The notes under the pieces are model-generated. The model was not told the DNA's origin. It searched no databases and was given only the letters and a program-made list of their open reading frames with translations. From assembly GCF_002087295.1 (NCBI RefSeq), contig NZ_MWVI01000095.1:47247-111246 (forward strand): 64,000 bases of DNA. The letters are read 5' to 3'. Positions 35,041-45,988 of this stretch are shown here, in pieces. Positions within the stretch are counted from its first letter, which is position 1, and each line of letters begins with the position of its first letter. Position numbers and translations under genes: made by a program. This stretch comes from Vreelandella lionensis. GTDB taxonomy: Bacteria > Pseudomonadota > Gammaproteobacteria > Pseudomonadales > Halomonadaceae.

Positions 35041-36482
35041 TTAGCCCACCGCGCCTTCCAGAGTGACATTGAGCAGTGCTTCCGCTTCCACCGCGAACTC
35101 CATCGGCAGTTCTTGGAAAACATCTTTACAGAAGCCGTTTACAATCATGCTGACCGCATCTTCTTCTGAGATACCGCGGCTCTGGCAGTAGAAGAGCTGA
35201 TCTTCACCGATCTTGGAAGTCGTTGCTTCGTGCTCAATGGTCGCCGTGCTGTTACCGATCTCTTGGTACGGGAAGGTGTGCGCCCCGCACTTGTCGCCAA
35301 TCAGCAGCGAATCGCACTGGGTAAAGTTACGCGCGCCCTTGGCACGCGGCCCAATTTTGACTAGGCCACGGTAGGACTGATCGCTCTTACCTGCTGAATA
35401 CCTTTGGCAACGATATAGGAGCGCGTGCCTTCACCAATGTGAATCATTTTGGTACCGGTATCTGCCTGCTGGCGACCGTTCGTTACTGCAACAGAATAGA
35501 ATTCACCGATGCTGTCTTTACCGCGCAGCACGCAAGAGGGGTATTTCCAAGTAATCGCAGAGCCGGTTTCTACCTGCGTCCAGCTGATGCGTGAACGCTC
35601 ACCGCGGCAGTCGCCACGCTTGGTCACGAAGTTGTAAATACCGCCTTTACCCTCTTCATCACCGGGGTACCAGTTCTGAACGGTGGAGTATTTGATGTAG
35701 GCGTCATCCAGCGCCACCAGCTCGACAACCGCCGCGTGCAGCTGATTCTCGTCGCGCATCGGCGCGGTGCAGCCTTCCAGGTAGGAGACCTGGGCGCGAT
35801 CTTCACAGATGATCAGCGTACGCTCAAACTGACCGGTGTTAGCCGCGTTGATGCGGAAGTAAGTCGAGAGCTCCATCGGGCACTTTACGCCTTCCGGTAC
35901 GAAGACGAACGAACCATCGGTGAACACGGCAGAGTTCAGGGCAGCGAAGTAGTTATCCGCTACGGGCACGACGGTGCCGAGGTACTGCTTGATCAGATCC
36001 GGGTAGTCGCGAATCGCTTCGGAAATGGAGCAAAAAATCACGCCTGCTTCGGCCAGCTCTTTCTTGAAGGTCGTCGCGACAGAGACGGAGTCGAAAACCG
36101 CATCGACGGCTACACCCGCCAGAGCTGCGCGCTCATGCAAAGGAATACCCAGTTTTTCGTAGGTTTCCAGCAGTTTAGGGTCGACTTCATCCAAGCTCTG
36201 AGGGCGATCTTCAGGACGTTTGGGCGCACTGAAATAGGAGATCTCTTGGTAATCGATGGGCGGATAGTTCAGGTGTGCCCAGGACGGCTCTTCCATCTTT
36301 AACCACTGACGGTAAGCGTCCAGGCGCCACTCCAGCATCCACTCCGGCTCGCCTTTCTTCTTGGAGATGAAGGCGATAGTGTTTTCATCCAGGCCAGGTG
36401 GCAGTGTGTCGCTTTCAATATCGGTTACAAAGCCATCTTTGTACTCGCGACGAACCAACTGTTCCATTTCTTCGCTTGCCAT
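35041..36482 (-). pseudogene. sufB: Fe-S cluster assembly protein SufB (one-base frameshift)
   Basis: 480 aa when joined, the normal SufB length. The first 370 residues read normally ([18 protein letters not shown] onwards, [18 protein letters not shown]). Near 35400 one T is missing, so [14 protein letters not shown] becomes [10 protein letters not shown] and stops. The remaining 100 residues ([36 protein letters not shown]) continue in the next frame to TAA at 35041-35043. SufB is the main cluster scaffold and no isc system is seen here, so a true loss seems unlikely. A base-call error in a T run is the better reading. Confidence 0.9.
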
Positions 36483-36551
36483 GGTGATACCCTCCGGGCA
36501 GTTGGGTGGCGAGGTTAGCTCGCCGTGAATAGGGTTAAATTGCCTAACGGT

Positions 36552-37016
36552 TTAAGCCGATGCCGCCGATAGGCTGATACTTTGAATCGGTAACTGTACG
36601 GGTAGCTTGATGGGCGCGGTGTCCGCCAAGTGAGCAAGCGTCACGCTTTCAAGCAGCGTGCGAATGGCCAGCGAGACACGCTGCCAGTTATCGGCCACCC
36701 CACAGGTGGCGGCAAGTTCACACTCGCCCTCCGCTTGGCTGCACTCGGTCATGGCTACTGGTCCTTCAATCGCACTGATAATGTCGGCGGCGGTAATCTG
36801 GGAGGCTGGCCGAGCCAAACGGTAACCGCCTTGGACACCACGCTGAGATTCCAAAAGCCCCGCTTTCACCAACATTTTAAGCGTTTTGCTCACCGTGGGA
36901 TGTGGCAATTGAACCGCTTCCGCTAAATCAGCCGTTGTATGCGACGCCTGGTGGTGACGGGCAATTTGCGCCATCACCACAGCGGCATAATCTGTCAGCC
37001 GAGAAAGCTTGAGCAT
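36552..37016 (-). CDS. Rrf2-family SUF regulator (IscR-like)
   Basis: 154 aa. The winged HTH at residues 1-80 (RLTDYAAVVMAQIA, then TVSKTLKMLVKAGLL) is typical of Rrf2 proteins. Three Cys in CSQAEGECELAATC could hold a [2Fe-2S] cluster, as in IscR. This is the SUF-type regulator encoded at the head of suf operons, controlling them by Fe-S status. ATG 37016 has GGGAG 5 nt upstream; a GTG at 37022 sits too close to that ribosome site. It lies 69 nt before sufB. Confidence 0.85.
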   Translation of the reverse strand: MLKLSRLTDYAAVVMAQIARHHQASHTTADLAEAVQLPHPTVSKTLKMLVKAGLLESQRGVQGGYRLARPASQITAADIISAIEGPVAMTECSQAEGECELAATCGVADNWQRVSLAIRTLLESVTLAHLADTAPIKLPVQLPIQSISLSAASA

Positions 37017-37067
37017 AGTCACTCCCGTTTTCCATCACGTTAGGGCGAGCCGTTGGCTTACCCGTTA

Positions 37068-37106
37068 ATTGGGTACCATTTTAGTCCTGTATAAATTTGA
37101 TGTGAA
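37068..37106 (-). promoter_or_regulatory. suf promoter with IscR/Rrf2-like operator
   Basis: On the minus strand, -35 TTCACA (37106-37101) and -10 TAAAAT (37083-37078) are 17 nt apart, each one mismatch from consensus. Overlapping the -10, bases 37068-37092 match about 18 of 25 positions of the type 1 IscR motif, including the core GACTAAAAT. This suggests autorepression by the Rrf2 regulator. Further upstream, 37179-37193 (ATGATAATGATT on the minus strand) resembles a Fur box, but it is far from the -35. Confidence 0.55.
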
Positions 37107-37220
37107 GCCCTTCTGCAAAATCCTTATCAAATAGCTCAATTTCCTAGCACGTTCGCAGCTGATAACATCAAAAAAGCCAATCATTATCATTTAGGAAAGC
37201 TATGACGCTAGCTGCTAGGC

Positions 37221-37253
37221 AAAAAAACGCCCGCGAACGAATCGCAGGCGTTT
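37221..37253 (-). terminator. Intrinsic terminator of the yjdM/phnA gene
   Basis: On the minus strand, AACGCCTGCGA pairs with TCGCGGGCGTT (one G-U) around a short loop and is followed by seven T (37227-37221). It ends the zinc-ribbon gene just 3 nt downstream of its stop and insulates the suf promoter. Confidence 0.8.
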
Positions 37254-37256
37254 GGA

Positions 37257-37598
37257 TTAAGCTTTTTTGACGAATATCGATTTCAACTTCATAGGACCAA
37301 TGCCGTCGACTTTGCAGTCGATATCATGATCACCATCTACCAAGCGGATGTTCTTCACTTTGGTGCCTACCTTCACGACCAATGAGCTACCTTTAACTTT
37401 TAGGTCTTTGATCACCGTCACTGTATCGCCATCAGCGAGCATATTGCCGTTGGCATCGCGAATGCCTGACTCCGCCTCTGCATCACCAGACTCACCGCTC
37501 TTCGACCACTCATTACCGCACTCTGGGCAGACGTATTGAATGCCATCATCGTAGGTAAACTCAGAGGCACAGGCAGGACAATTAGGCAGGTCACTCAT
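37257..37598 (-). CDS. PhnA/YjdM zinc-ribbon protein
   Basis: 113 aa. The N-terminal zinc ribbon has two CxxC pairs (NCPACASEF and [10 protein letters not shown]). The C-terminal PhnA domain has [17 protein letters not shown] and [19 protein letters not shown]. Despite its name the family is not proven to act on phosphonates; YjdM is known as a highly conserved small protein. GGAG precedes the ATG. Monocistronic, with its own terminator. Confidence 0.9.
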   Translation of the reverse strand: MSDLPNCPACASEFTYDDGIQYVCPECGNEWSKSGESGDAEAESGIRDANGNMLADGDTVTVIKDLKVKGSSLVVKVGTKVKNIRLVDGDHDIDCKVDGIGPMKLKSIFVKKA

Positions 37599-37690
37599 AA
37601 AGGCTCCATCGCAGCAGACAAATACGCAGGGCGTAGAAAGCGATGGAGCCTACACGGCTTGAGCAGAATGCTCCAGCCTGGGGAGGTAAA

Positions 37691-38167
37691 TCAGGCGCGC
37701 TCGTAGGTGCCGACGAGACGGTTCATGCCTAACAAGTGAGGCTCAACGGCGCTCAATAGTTCAGGCAACGTAAGTCCTTCCGGCAGCGTTGTTTGTTCAT
37801 CCAGCGCCAGCACCCAGAAATAGTAAAGGTGGCTGCCGTGGCCTTCTGGGGGCATTGGGCCGCCGTAGCCAGGTTTGCCAAAATCAGCCATACCCAGCGT
37901 GCCTAGCGTGGTGTTTTCATCCAGCGAGGTGATATCCCCGGGCAGGTTGTAAAGCACCCAGTGCACAAACCCATAGCTGCCCTCTTTCACCAGCGGGGCA
38001 TCAGGGTCGTGGCAGATCACCGCAAACCCTTTGGTGCCTTCCGGTACGCCTTGCCAAGCGAGCGCAGGGGAAACATCTTCGCCTTCACCTGTATGCTTGG
38101 CAGGAATCGCTTGGTGGTTGCCAAAAGCCGCGCTGGTGACTTGCATGCTAGATAGTGCAAATGCCAT
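37691..38167 (-). CDS. YbhB/YbcL family (PEBP-like) protein
   Basis: 158 aa phosphatidylethanolamine-binding-protein fold. Signature blocks: PAKHTGEGEDVSPALAW, AVICHDPDAP, GFVHWVLYNLP and GYGGPMPPEGHGSHLYYF. Members are cytoplasmic or periplasmic; this one has no signal peptide. The ligand is unknown. AGGAGA lies 5 nt before the ATG. Confidence 0.9.
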   Translation of the reverse strand: MAFALSSMQVTSAAFGNHQAIPAKHTGEGEDVSPALAWQGVPEGTKGFAVICHDPDAPLVKEGSYGFVHWVLYNLPGDITSLDENTTLGTLGMADFGKPGYGGPMPPEGHGSHLYYFWVLALDEQTTLPEGLTLPELLSAVEPHLLGMNRLVGTYERA

Positions 38168-38219
38168 AGAACTCTCCTAATCAACGAAATAAGTGGCAAG
38201 GGTCAATGTAGCGAATGTG

Positions 38220-38792
38220 TTAGCGCAACTCCAACTGTGCCGCATGGCGCTCCCACCACTGCTGAGCAATGCGCCGATTTTCCCCATTGGCGCTTGGGTC
38301 CAGTACCGTCGGCAGTTGAACGGCTTCGCCGCCGGTTTGGAAGGTCACGAGCGGGTCTTGTGTGGCTAACTGCAATGCGTAGAGCACCAGCATGAGTTCG
38401 TACTGGTCCTCGGTATTGAGGCGGGCAAACAGCAGCGGAACGGCAGGCATACCTATTTCGCCCAGACGCTCGGCTGCGATATACCAGGGTCTTGGGTTAT
38501 CGGGCCCGCCATACTGGCTGACAAAACGGCGGTCGGATAACCGGCTCACATAGTAAGCGGCGTCCTCTTCCGGGCTCGCCTGCAGCGGGGGGGTCCAATC
38601 TTCCGCCTGCGCCGTTCTGACGGGTTGATAGTTCGATGCGGGCGCAGCAGGAGCTATCTCTTCACTGCTCGCGGTAGGAGCTGAACGGCTGTCGTTACGG
38701 GCAGGGGCACTTGATTGACCCGCACACCCTGCCAACAACAGAGTTAATGAACAAAGACTGGCGATCCCTATCGTTTTGGCCTGCTGACGCAT
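38220..38792 (-). CDS. Hypothetical lipoprotein
   Basis: 190 aa. The signal peptide ends in the lipobox LLLAGC (Cys about residue 23) when the start is ATG 38792; an upstream in-frame start at 38822 would bury the signal. A Ser/Ala/Pro-rich linker (residues 25-60) leads to a globular domain with helical repeats (GEIGMPAVPLLFARLNTED is HEAT-like). The family is not recognised. Probably anchored in the outer membrane facing the periplasm. Confidence 0.65.
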   Translation of the reverse strand: MRQQAKTIGIASLCSLTLLLAGCAGQSSAPARNDSRSAPTASSEEIAPAAPASNYQPVRTAQAEDWTPPLQASPEEDAAYYVSRLSDRRFVSQYGGPDNPRPWYIAAERLGEIGMPAVPLLFARLNTEDQYELMLVLYALQLATQDPLVTFQTGGEAVQLPTVLDPSANGENRRIAQQWWERHAAQLELR

Positions 38793-38951
38793 GACGCGAT
38801 TCCCTTTTTGATCGTTCAACACGGAACACCCTATCCCATACGCGGTTTGAAAGCGTTTGATTGGTTTGCCCTAAGGCCTCTAGGCTGTGTCATTAAGTGC
38901 TGACAGTGTGGCACCTCTTGAACACACCGCCAATTGCCTGAAGACATCCTC

Positions 38952-39413
38952 ATGAAACGCTTATTAATCGTCGCTCACTCTCCCTCCGTCAATACCCAAG
39001 CATTGTGCCGTGCCGTTCAGCATGGCGCTGAACACCAGGACATCGAGGCTGTGGAGTGCATTGTCAAAACGCCTTTCGAGGCGGGCCCAGCGGATATTCT
39101 CGCCTGCGATGGCATTGTGCTGGGCACCACCGAAAACCTTGGGTACATGAGCGGCGCGCTGAAAGACTTTTTTGACCGCAGCTACTACAGCGTACTAGAA
39201 GAGAAGCAGGGCCTGCCCTGCGCGCTCTATATTCGCGCGGGCCATGACGGCACGGGCACCCAACGGGCGGTGGAAAGCATCATCACCGGGCTACGTTGGC
39301 GCTGGGTACAGGACCCGCTTATTTTTCGCGGCGAGTGGCAGGAGGCTTTCACCCGCCAAGCCGAAGAGCTGGGCATGACCATGGCCGCCGGGCTGGATAA
39401 CGGGCTATTTTAA
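38952..39413 (+). CDS. Flavodoxin-like NAD(P)H-dependent oxidoreductase family protein
   Basis: 153 aa. KRLLIVAHSPSVNTQALC is the flavin phosphate-binding loop of flavodoxin folds. GIVLGTTENLGYMSGALKDFFDR corresponds to the second FMN-contact loop of WrbA/NADPH-FMN reductases. Likely an FMN-dependent reductase with unknown substrate. The start at ATG 38952 is chosen because the fold begins there; an ATG at 38934 adds six unrelated residues. Confidence 0.75.
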   Translation: MKRLLIVAHSPSVNTQALCRAVQHGAEHQDIEAVECIVKTPFEAGPADILACDGIVLGTTENLGYMSGALKDFFDRSYYSVLEEKQGLPCALYIRAGHDGTGTQRAVESIITGLRWRWVQDPLIFRGEWQEAFTRQAEELGMTMAAGLDNGLF

Positions 39414-39440
39414 AGGTCTGTTTTAAAGCACTTTAAAACG

Positions 39441-39469
39441 AAAAACGGCACCGCGAAGGTGCCGTTTTT
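39441..39469. terminator. Bidirectional terminator between the flavodoxin-like gene and fadA
   Basis: A perfect 12-bp stem (AAAAACGGCACC 39441-39452, GGTGCCGTTTTT 39458-39469) with loop GCGAA. The flanking A and T runs allow termination in both directions for two convergent genes. Confidence 0.9.
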
Positions 39470-39497
39470 GTTGCTTTTGCAAAGCAGGTCGAGCGTA

Positions 39498-40700
<1,203 letters not shown>

Positions 40701-42886
40701 TTAGGCCTGAGCGTTTGCAGTGGTGCCAGCGTAGAACTGCTCGTTATTCTGTGCCATGGCACGCAGCTTCTCGGTGGGTGCGTAAAGCGGCCCCAGCTCT
40801 GCGGCTAAACGGTCGGCCAGCGCAACAAACTCAGATACGCCCAGCGCGTCGATGTAGCGCAGCGCACCGCCACGGAAGGGAGGGAAACCAATACCGTAAA
40901 TCAGCGCCATATCGGCTTCTGCTGGCGTATCGACAATGCCATCCTCCAGGCAGCGCACGGTTTCCAGGCACAGCGGGACCATCATGCGAGCAATGATGTC
41001 TTCATCCGAAAACTCTTTCTGCTCTTTCACCACTTCTTTCACTAACGCGTAAGCCTGCTCGTCGCTGACTTTCTTCGGCTTACCCTTCTTATCTTCTTCG
41101 TAGGCGTAAAAGCCTTTATCGTTCTTCTGGCCCAGGCGCTTGTTGTCGTTCATCACTTGAATCGCCGTTTTGCCTTCACGAGCCATACGATCCGGGAAAC
41201 CTTCAGCCATCACCTCGTTGGCGTGCACGGCGGTATCCATGCCGACCACATCCAACAGGTACGCCGGGCCCATGGGCCAGCCAAACTTCTCCATGACTTT
41301 ATCAACGCGCTGGAAGTCGGCGCCCTGCTCGACCAGGAAGCTAAAGCCACCGAAGTAAGGGAACAGTACGCGGTTAACCAGAAACCCTGGGCAATCGTTA
41401 ACAACAATCGGCGTTTTACCCATGGCGCGGGCGTAAGCCACCGTGGCTGCCACGGCCGCCTCGGAGGTCTTCTCGCCACGAATGACTTCCACCAGCGGCA
41501 TACGGTGCACCGGGTTAAAGAAGTGCATACCGCAGAAGTTTTCAGGGCGTTTTAAGTTCTTAGCCAGACGGTTGATCGAAATGGTCGAGGTGTTGGAGGT
41601 CAGAATCGTGTTCTCCCCTACCATGCCTTCTACTTCAGTCAACACGGCGTCTTTGACGTTGGGGTTCTCTACCACGGCCTCGACGACCAAATCTACATTA
41701 CCGAAATCGCCGTAAGAGAGCGTTGGACGGATGTTGGAGAGTTTCTCGGCCATCTGCTCGGTGGTGAGCTTTTTACGCTCTACCTGTTTAGAGAACAGCT
41801 TGCGCGCCTCTTTCAGGCCAAGCTCGATGGCGTCATCCTTAATGTCTTTCATCAGTATGGGCGTGCCTTTGCTGGCGCTCTGGTAGGCAATACCGCCGCC
41901 CATAATACCAGCGCCCAGTACGGCGGTTTGCTTCACCGGCTGCGCCTGCTTCTCGTATTTGCTGCCTTTCTTTTTAACGACTTGGTCGTTAATGAACAGG
42001 CCCACCAAGTTGAAGGCAACGCTGCTCAGCGCCAGCTTGGCGAAGGATTTTGCCTCGATGGCCTGCGCACGGGCGCGGGTCTGCCTGCGCCTTTTTGAAT
42101 CACTTTGATGGCTTCAACCGGCGCTGGGTAGTGAGGACCCGCTTTGCCAGCCACAAACCCTTTGGCGGTCTCAAACGCCATCATCTGCTCAATGGCATTG
42201 AGCTTAAGCGGTGACTTTTTCTCTTCCCGACGGGCCTGGTAATCCAGCTCGCCTGCATTGGCGCGGTCAAGAATATCCAGCGCCGCCTCTTCCAACAGCT
42301 CATGGGCAACAGCCGCATCCACAGCACCCACTTTAAGTGCTGCATCTGCGCGGTTTTCAGTGCCACCCGCAATCCACTCAACGGCGTTATCGGCACCAAT
42401 CAGGCGCGGCAGGCGCACGCAGCCACCCCAACCCGGCAGAATGCCCAGCTTGGTTTCCGGCAGGCCAATCTTGGCCTTCTCGCTCATCACGCGGAAATCG
42501 GTGGTCAGCAGCACTTCGCAACCGCCGCCGAGCGCCAAGCCATTGATCGCCGTCACGGTAGGGAAAGGCAGGTCTTCAATCGCATTGAAGATATCATGAA
42601 CCTTGAGGTTCATCTCCACCAGATACTCTTCGCCCTTGTCGAACAGGCTGTGGAATTCGGTGATATCAGCACCGACGATAAAGGCATCTTTGCCACTGCG
42701 GATCATCAGCCCTTTCAAACCGCTTTCGGCCTGAATCGCTTTTACCGCATCGCCCAGCTCTGCCATAACGGCGCTGGATAGCTTGTTGACGGACTCATCT
42801 TTCAAATCGAAAGTGAGCATTGCGATGTCATTGCCACCCAGGGTGTCACGACGCTCCACCGTGATGGCATTGCCTTGATAGATCAT
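40701..42886 (-). pseudogene. fadB: Fatty acid oxidation complex subunit FadB (frameshifted)
   Basis: 728 aa when joined. N-terminal enoyl-CoA hydratase/isomerase: [13 protein letters not shown] start at ATG 42886, [13 protein letters not shown] oxyanion loop, [15 protein letters not shown] with the catalytic Glu. C-terminal 3-hydroxyacyl-CoA dehydrogenase: [19 protein letters not shown] fold, [15 protein letters not shown] catalytic His. Near 42077 one T is missing: [16 protein letters not shown] becomes [11 protein letters not shown] and stops. The rest continues in frame with [15 protein letters not shown]. The lone lesion in an otherwise pristine gene suggests sequence error. A PsrA-like operator lies 58 nt upstream. 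Confidence 0.92.
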
Positions 42887-42943
42887 GCGCGCTCTCTCCA
42901 CAAGTTCGGGCTGGCACGCCGTTGACGAGCCCGCCACGCATTT

Positions 42944-42957
42944 CATACGGTCGTTTG
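42944..42957 (-). promoter_or_regulatory. PsrA/FadR-like operator upstream of fadBA
   Basis: On the minus strand, CAAAC-GACC-GTATG matches 9 of 10 half-site bases of the PsrA pattern (C/GAAAC-N4-GTTTG/C). It lies 58 nt before the fadB start, and a TTGACG -35-like element lies upstream at 42986-42991. PsrA is the fatty-acid-sensing repressor of fadBA in Pseudomonas, so acyl-CoA-responsive control is likely. The family parallel is known; binding here is inferred. Confidence 0.5.
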
Positions 42958-43144
42958 ATTGCCTTAGCTTGGTTGAGTTACACCAGTACGTCAAGCCCTG
43001 ACTTTTGGCTAATCCGCTTGCTTGATAGACACCTTTCCAAATGCACACATTTCTTACGCTTTTTTAGCGCATAATGGCGTATCACATCGACTTTACCCGC
43101 TATCCCAACGATCATATACGTTTCATTGACGAGTTTTTAACGCT

Positions 43145-44302
43145 ATGGGGACACTCTTAACTCCCGCCCGCATGGAAGCACTGCAAGAGCGCGTCGAAAG
43201 GATCGTAGAGCGCCTAAAGCCCTGGAGTTGGCTCTGGCCGCCCATGGCGTTTGCGGCCGGATTAGGCAGCTTTTTCCTCGTTGATCGCCAACAGTGGCTG
43301 GGGGCTGCTCTGGCGCTGGGGCTGCTGTTTGCTTGGCTACTGCTACTATCTGAAAGTTTGATTGGCCGCTGGCTGGCCCATCGCAGTCATCCGACGCTAC
43401 CGAAAGGCATTACCGCTTTTATCGCTCAAATGATTCACCAGGAGACGCTGTTTTTTACCTTGCCGTTTATTCTGGTGACCACCGTGTGGAACAGCGGCCA
43501 AGCGCTGTTCGCGCTGTTGGTGATTGGCATGGCCGTGTGGTCGATTATCGATCCGCTCTACTACAAGCTCGCTGGGCGCTGGCGTAGTCTCTATTTTATG
43601 TTTCATGCCCAGTGTGTGTTCTTGGTACTACTGGTCATTCTGCCCATCATGGTGCACCTCACCACGGGACAGAGCCTACTGTTAGCATTGGTATTAACTG
43701 TTTTAGTGGCTCTACCTAGCTTTTGGCATTTATTGAAAAAGCGCTCCCTCGCGCGCTGGCTAGGCTTTTTTGCACTAACCGTGGTGCTGGCTTATGGGGC
43801 ATGGCTTGGTCGCGTGTGGGTACCGCCCGCTAGCCTCTGGATGACCAGCACAGCGCTATCCCCAGCGTTTGATACACAGCAGCGCACACCTCAAGGCACC
43901 ATGGCATTGACGCCTGATGCTATCCGCAGTAATGGGCTGTATGTGTATACCGCTATTCGTGCGCCTCGCGGATTAAGCGAAACTATCTACCATACCTGGC
44001 ATCATAACGGTGCAGAGATGGACACCGTAGAGCTGGCGATTAACGGCGGACGCGAACAGGGTTACCGAGCATGGAGCCACAAACAGAATTTCCCGCAAGA
44101 CCCTTCAGGGGAGTGGCGCATTGATATTATGACGGACAGTGGCCAGCGGCTGGGGCTGATTCGGTTTACTGTTTCAGAGGACCCTGATCAGGCGACGATG
44201 GCTGATAGCACCATTCAGCCTAGCGGGCTGAGTGCTCTTAATTTACGCCGTTTTATTCCTGGTAAGGGCGGCATCCAAAGCGATTCATCAGAGCCGGAGT
44301 AG
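43145..44302 (+). CDS. DUF5924/DUF2914 membrane protein
   Basis: 385 aa. Seven to eight hydrophobic segments occupy residues 30-250 (DUF5924 region). A periplasmic DUF2914 domain follows: LYVYTAIRAPRGLSETIYHTW, then GEWRIDIMTDSGQRLGLIRF. Function unknown; DUF2914 proteins are often periplasmic accessory domains. The ATG at 43145 has no strong ribosome site, and ATG 43172 is an alternative. The gene diverges from fadBA. Confidence 0.75.
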   Translation: MGTLLTPARMEALQERVERIVERLKPWSWLWPPMAFAAGLGSFFLVDRQQWLGAALALGLLFAWLLLLSESLIGRWLAHRSHPTLPKGITAFIAQMIHQETLFFTLPFILVTTVWNSGQALFALLVIGMAVWSIIDPLYYKLAGRWRSLYFMFHAQCVFLVLLVILPIMVHLTTGQSLLLALVLTVLVALPSFWHLLKKRSLARWLGFFALTVVLAYGAWLGRVWVPPASLWMTSTALSPAFDTQQRTPQGTMALTPDAIRSNGLYVYTAIRAPRGLSETIYHTWHHNGAEMDTVELAINGGREQGYRAWSHKQNFPQDPSGEWRIDIMTDSGQRLGLIRFTVSEDPDQATMADSTIQPSGLSALNLRRFIPGKGGIQSDSSEPE

Positions 44303-44374
44303 CAGAACACCTTGCATTCAGCGACGCAGCTTATGACAATTCGCCCACTTACATTTTTCGGTAGTTAGTTAACT

Positions 44375-44830
44375 ATGGCTTCAACAACAATTGGTTTTCG
44401 TATTGCTCGCTTGCCCCACCTGTGGCGCTCAATTCTAGACCGCAGATTGGCACCGTTGGGCTTAACCCAAACCCGCTGGGTAACGCTGTATCATCTGTGG
44501 AAGTTGGGCGAAGGCAACCCTCAGGGTGATTTAGCGCGAGCCATTGGCGTCGAAGCGCCATCCTTAGTGCGCACCTTGGGCCAGCTTGAAGAACAGGGCT
44601 TAGTAGAGCGGCGCGCTTGCGACAACGACCGTCGCAGCAAGCGCATCTACCTTACCCCAGCGGCTATGCCGTTACTTGAGAAGATTGATGACGTCGTTCT
44701 CGCAGCGCGCCAGGAGATGCTAGCAGGCCTTAGCGATAGCGACCTGACACAGCTTGAGCAGTGGCTAGCGCTCATTGAATCAAATGGCTTAGCGATGCAA
44801 GCTAGGGACCTGGAAGGCCCTAAAAACTAA
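44375..44830 (+). CDS. MarR/SlyA-family regulator
   Basis: 151 aa winged-HTH protein. LTQTRWVTLYHLWKL and GDLARAIGVEAPSLVRTLGQLEEQGLVERR form the DNA-binding part, and DNDRRSKRIYLT the wing, closest in style to SlyA. A perfect 10-bp palindrome TAGTTAACTA (44366-44375) overlaps the ATG itself, which suggests autoregulation at the translation start. No good ribosome site is visible, so the message may be nearly leaderless. Its stop overlaps the convergent gene by 4 nt. Confidence 0.85.
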   Translation: MASTTIGFRIARLPHLWRSILDRRLAPLGLTQTRWVTLYHLWKLGEGNPQGDLARAIGVEAPSLVRTLGQLEEQGLVERRACDNDRRSKRIYLTPAAMPLLEKIDDVVLAARQEMLAGLSDSDLTQLEQWLALIESNGLAMQARDLEGPKN

Positions 44831-45378
44831 TTACCTTCTACCCTATCTTCTACCGCGCCACCTGCCTCTAGCGGCTTTGCAGGTGGGCGGTCGGATAATC
44901 CACTGAGCGCGGCTTTTAGCGGCTCGATATCAGCCAGATACGTTATAAAGCGTTCGGCAGTTTGTGACTCCCACCACCATAGAGTCAGCGCATGCGCATT
45001 AGACTCCAATACCAACGCATCTTGTGGTAGACGCTCCAGCAGTGTTTGCAGGTGCACACGAGCCGTTTCAGATAGTGGCCGTAGTGGCGCAATGCGCCAG
45101 CGCCAACCCGCGTGAAAAGGCTCCAAAGCGTCACTAGCGTTGGAATCACGTACCAGTACAAAATCAGGCCCAGGCGCCTGTTGCGGGTAGTGCCAGCGAT
45201 ACGCGGGCATCGTGCCTCTAAAATGATGTAGAGGTGGTTTGGCCACTTTAACGGCTACTCCATGCTGGGCTGCGCTGACGCGCAGCGCCATTTGACGCTT
45301 TTGTCGCGGGCTTGGCTTTAACCACATGACCGGCGCGATCACAAACATCAGAATCGAGACGATGATTAACCATTCCAT
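44827..45378 (-). CDS. Hypothetical membrane-anchored protein
   Basis: 183 aa. An N-terminal helix (residues 2-20, EWLIIVSILMFVIAPVMWL) is followed by a basic stretch PSPRQKRQMALR and a soluble domain rich in Trp and His. The family is not recognised. The start is placed at ATG 45378, where the membrane helix begins; ATG 45390 adds four residues. Convergent with and overlapping the MarR gene by 4 nt. Confidence 0.6.
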   Translation of the reverse strand: MEWLIIVSILMFVIAPVMWLKPSPRQKRQMALRVSAAQHGVAVKVAKPPLHHFRGTMPAYRWHYPQQAPGPDFVLVRDSNASDALEPFHAGWRWRIAPLRPLSETARVHLQTLLERLPQDALVLESNAHALTLWWWESQTAERFITYLADIEPLKAALSGLSDRPPAKPLEAGGAVEDRVEGN

Positions 45379-45523
45379 TGCACTATCCACCCTATTTCGC
45401 CAAACTGAATTAGCGTTTTACAAAAACCATGATCCAGGTCGTTGTTAAGATAAAGCACCCAGCCTAAAGTAAAGGGTATCTAACAAAGCCTTTCTTTGTT
45501 AAACACCATCAAGGAGATACGCC

Positions 45524-45976
45524 ATGAGCTATCGCCATATTCTGGTTGCCGTTGACTTAACCAAAGATTCTCACAAAATTCTCGAGCGTGCGGTGGCGAT
45601 TGCTGAGCGCAACAACGGCGCCAAAATCTCTATTATGCATACTCTTGAGCCACTGGGATTCGCTTACGGCGGCGATATTCCTATGGATCTTACCAGCATC
45701 CAGGACCAGCTAGATGAGCATGCCAAGAAGCGCTTAGCGGAGATCGCCGCACCTCACGTCGAGGCCGCTGACCAGCATGTGGTGGTAGGTATGCCGGACA
45801 CTGAGATTCATCGCTTTGCCGAAGAGCACGACGTTGACCTCATCGTGGTTGGCTCCCATGGCCGTCACGGCTTTGCTTTGCTGCTTGGCTCCACCTCTAC
45901 TGGCGTATTACACGGCGCTCAGTGCGACGTTTTAGCCGTTCGTGTGGGCAAAAAAGGTGAAAAAAGCGACGAATAG
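45524..45976 (+). CDS. Universal stress protein UspA family
   Basis: 150 aa. YRHILVAVDLTKDSHKIL is the UspA start, and VGSHGRHGFALLLGSTSTGVL carries the ATP-binding pattern G-2x-G-9x-G(S/T). Probably a dimeric nucleotide-binding stress protein. AAGGAGA (45511-45517) precedes ATG 45524. Ends at a good terminator. Confidence 0.9.
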   Translation: MSYRHILVAVDLTKDSHKILERAVAIAERNNGAKISIMHTLEPLGFAYGGDIPMDLTSIQDQLDEHAKKRLAEIAAPHVEAADQHVVVGMPDTEIHRFAEEHDVDLIVVGSHGRHGFALLLGSTSTGVLHGAQCDVLAVRVGKKGEKSDE

Positions 45977-45988
45977 CTTTTTTAACGG

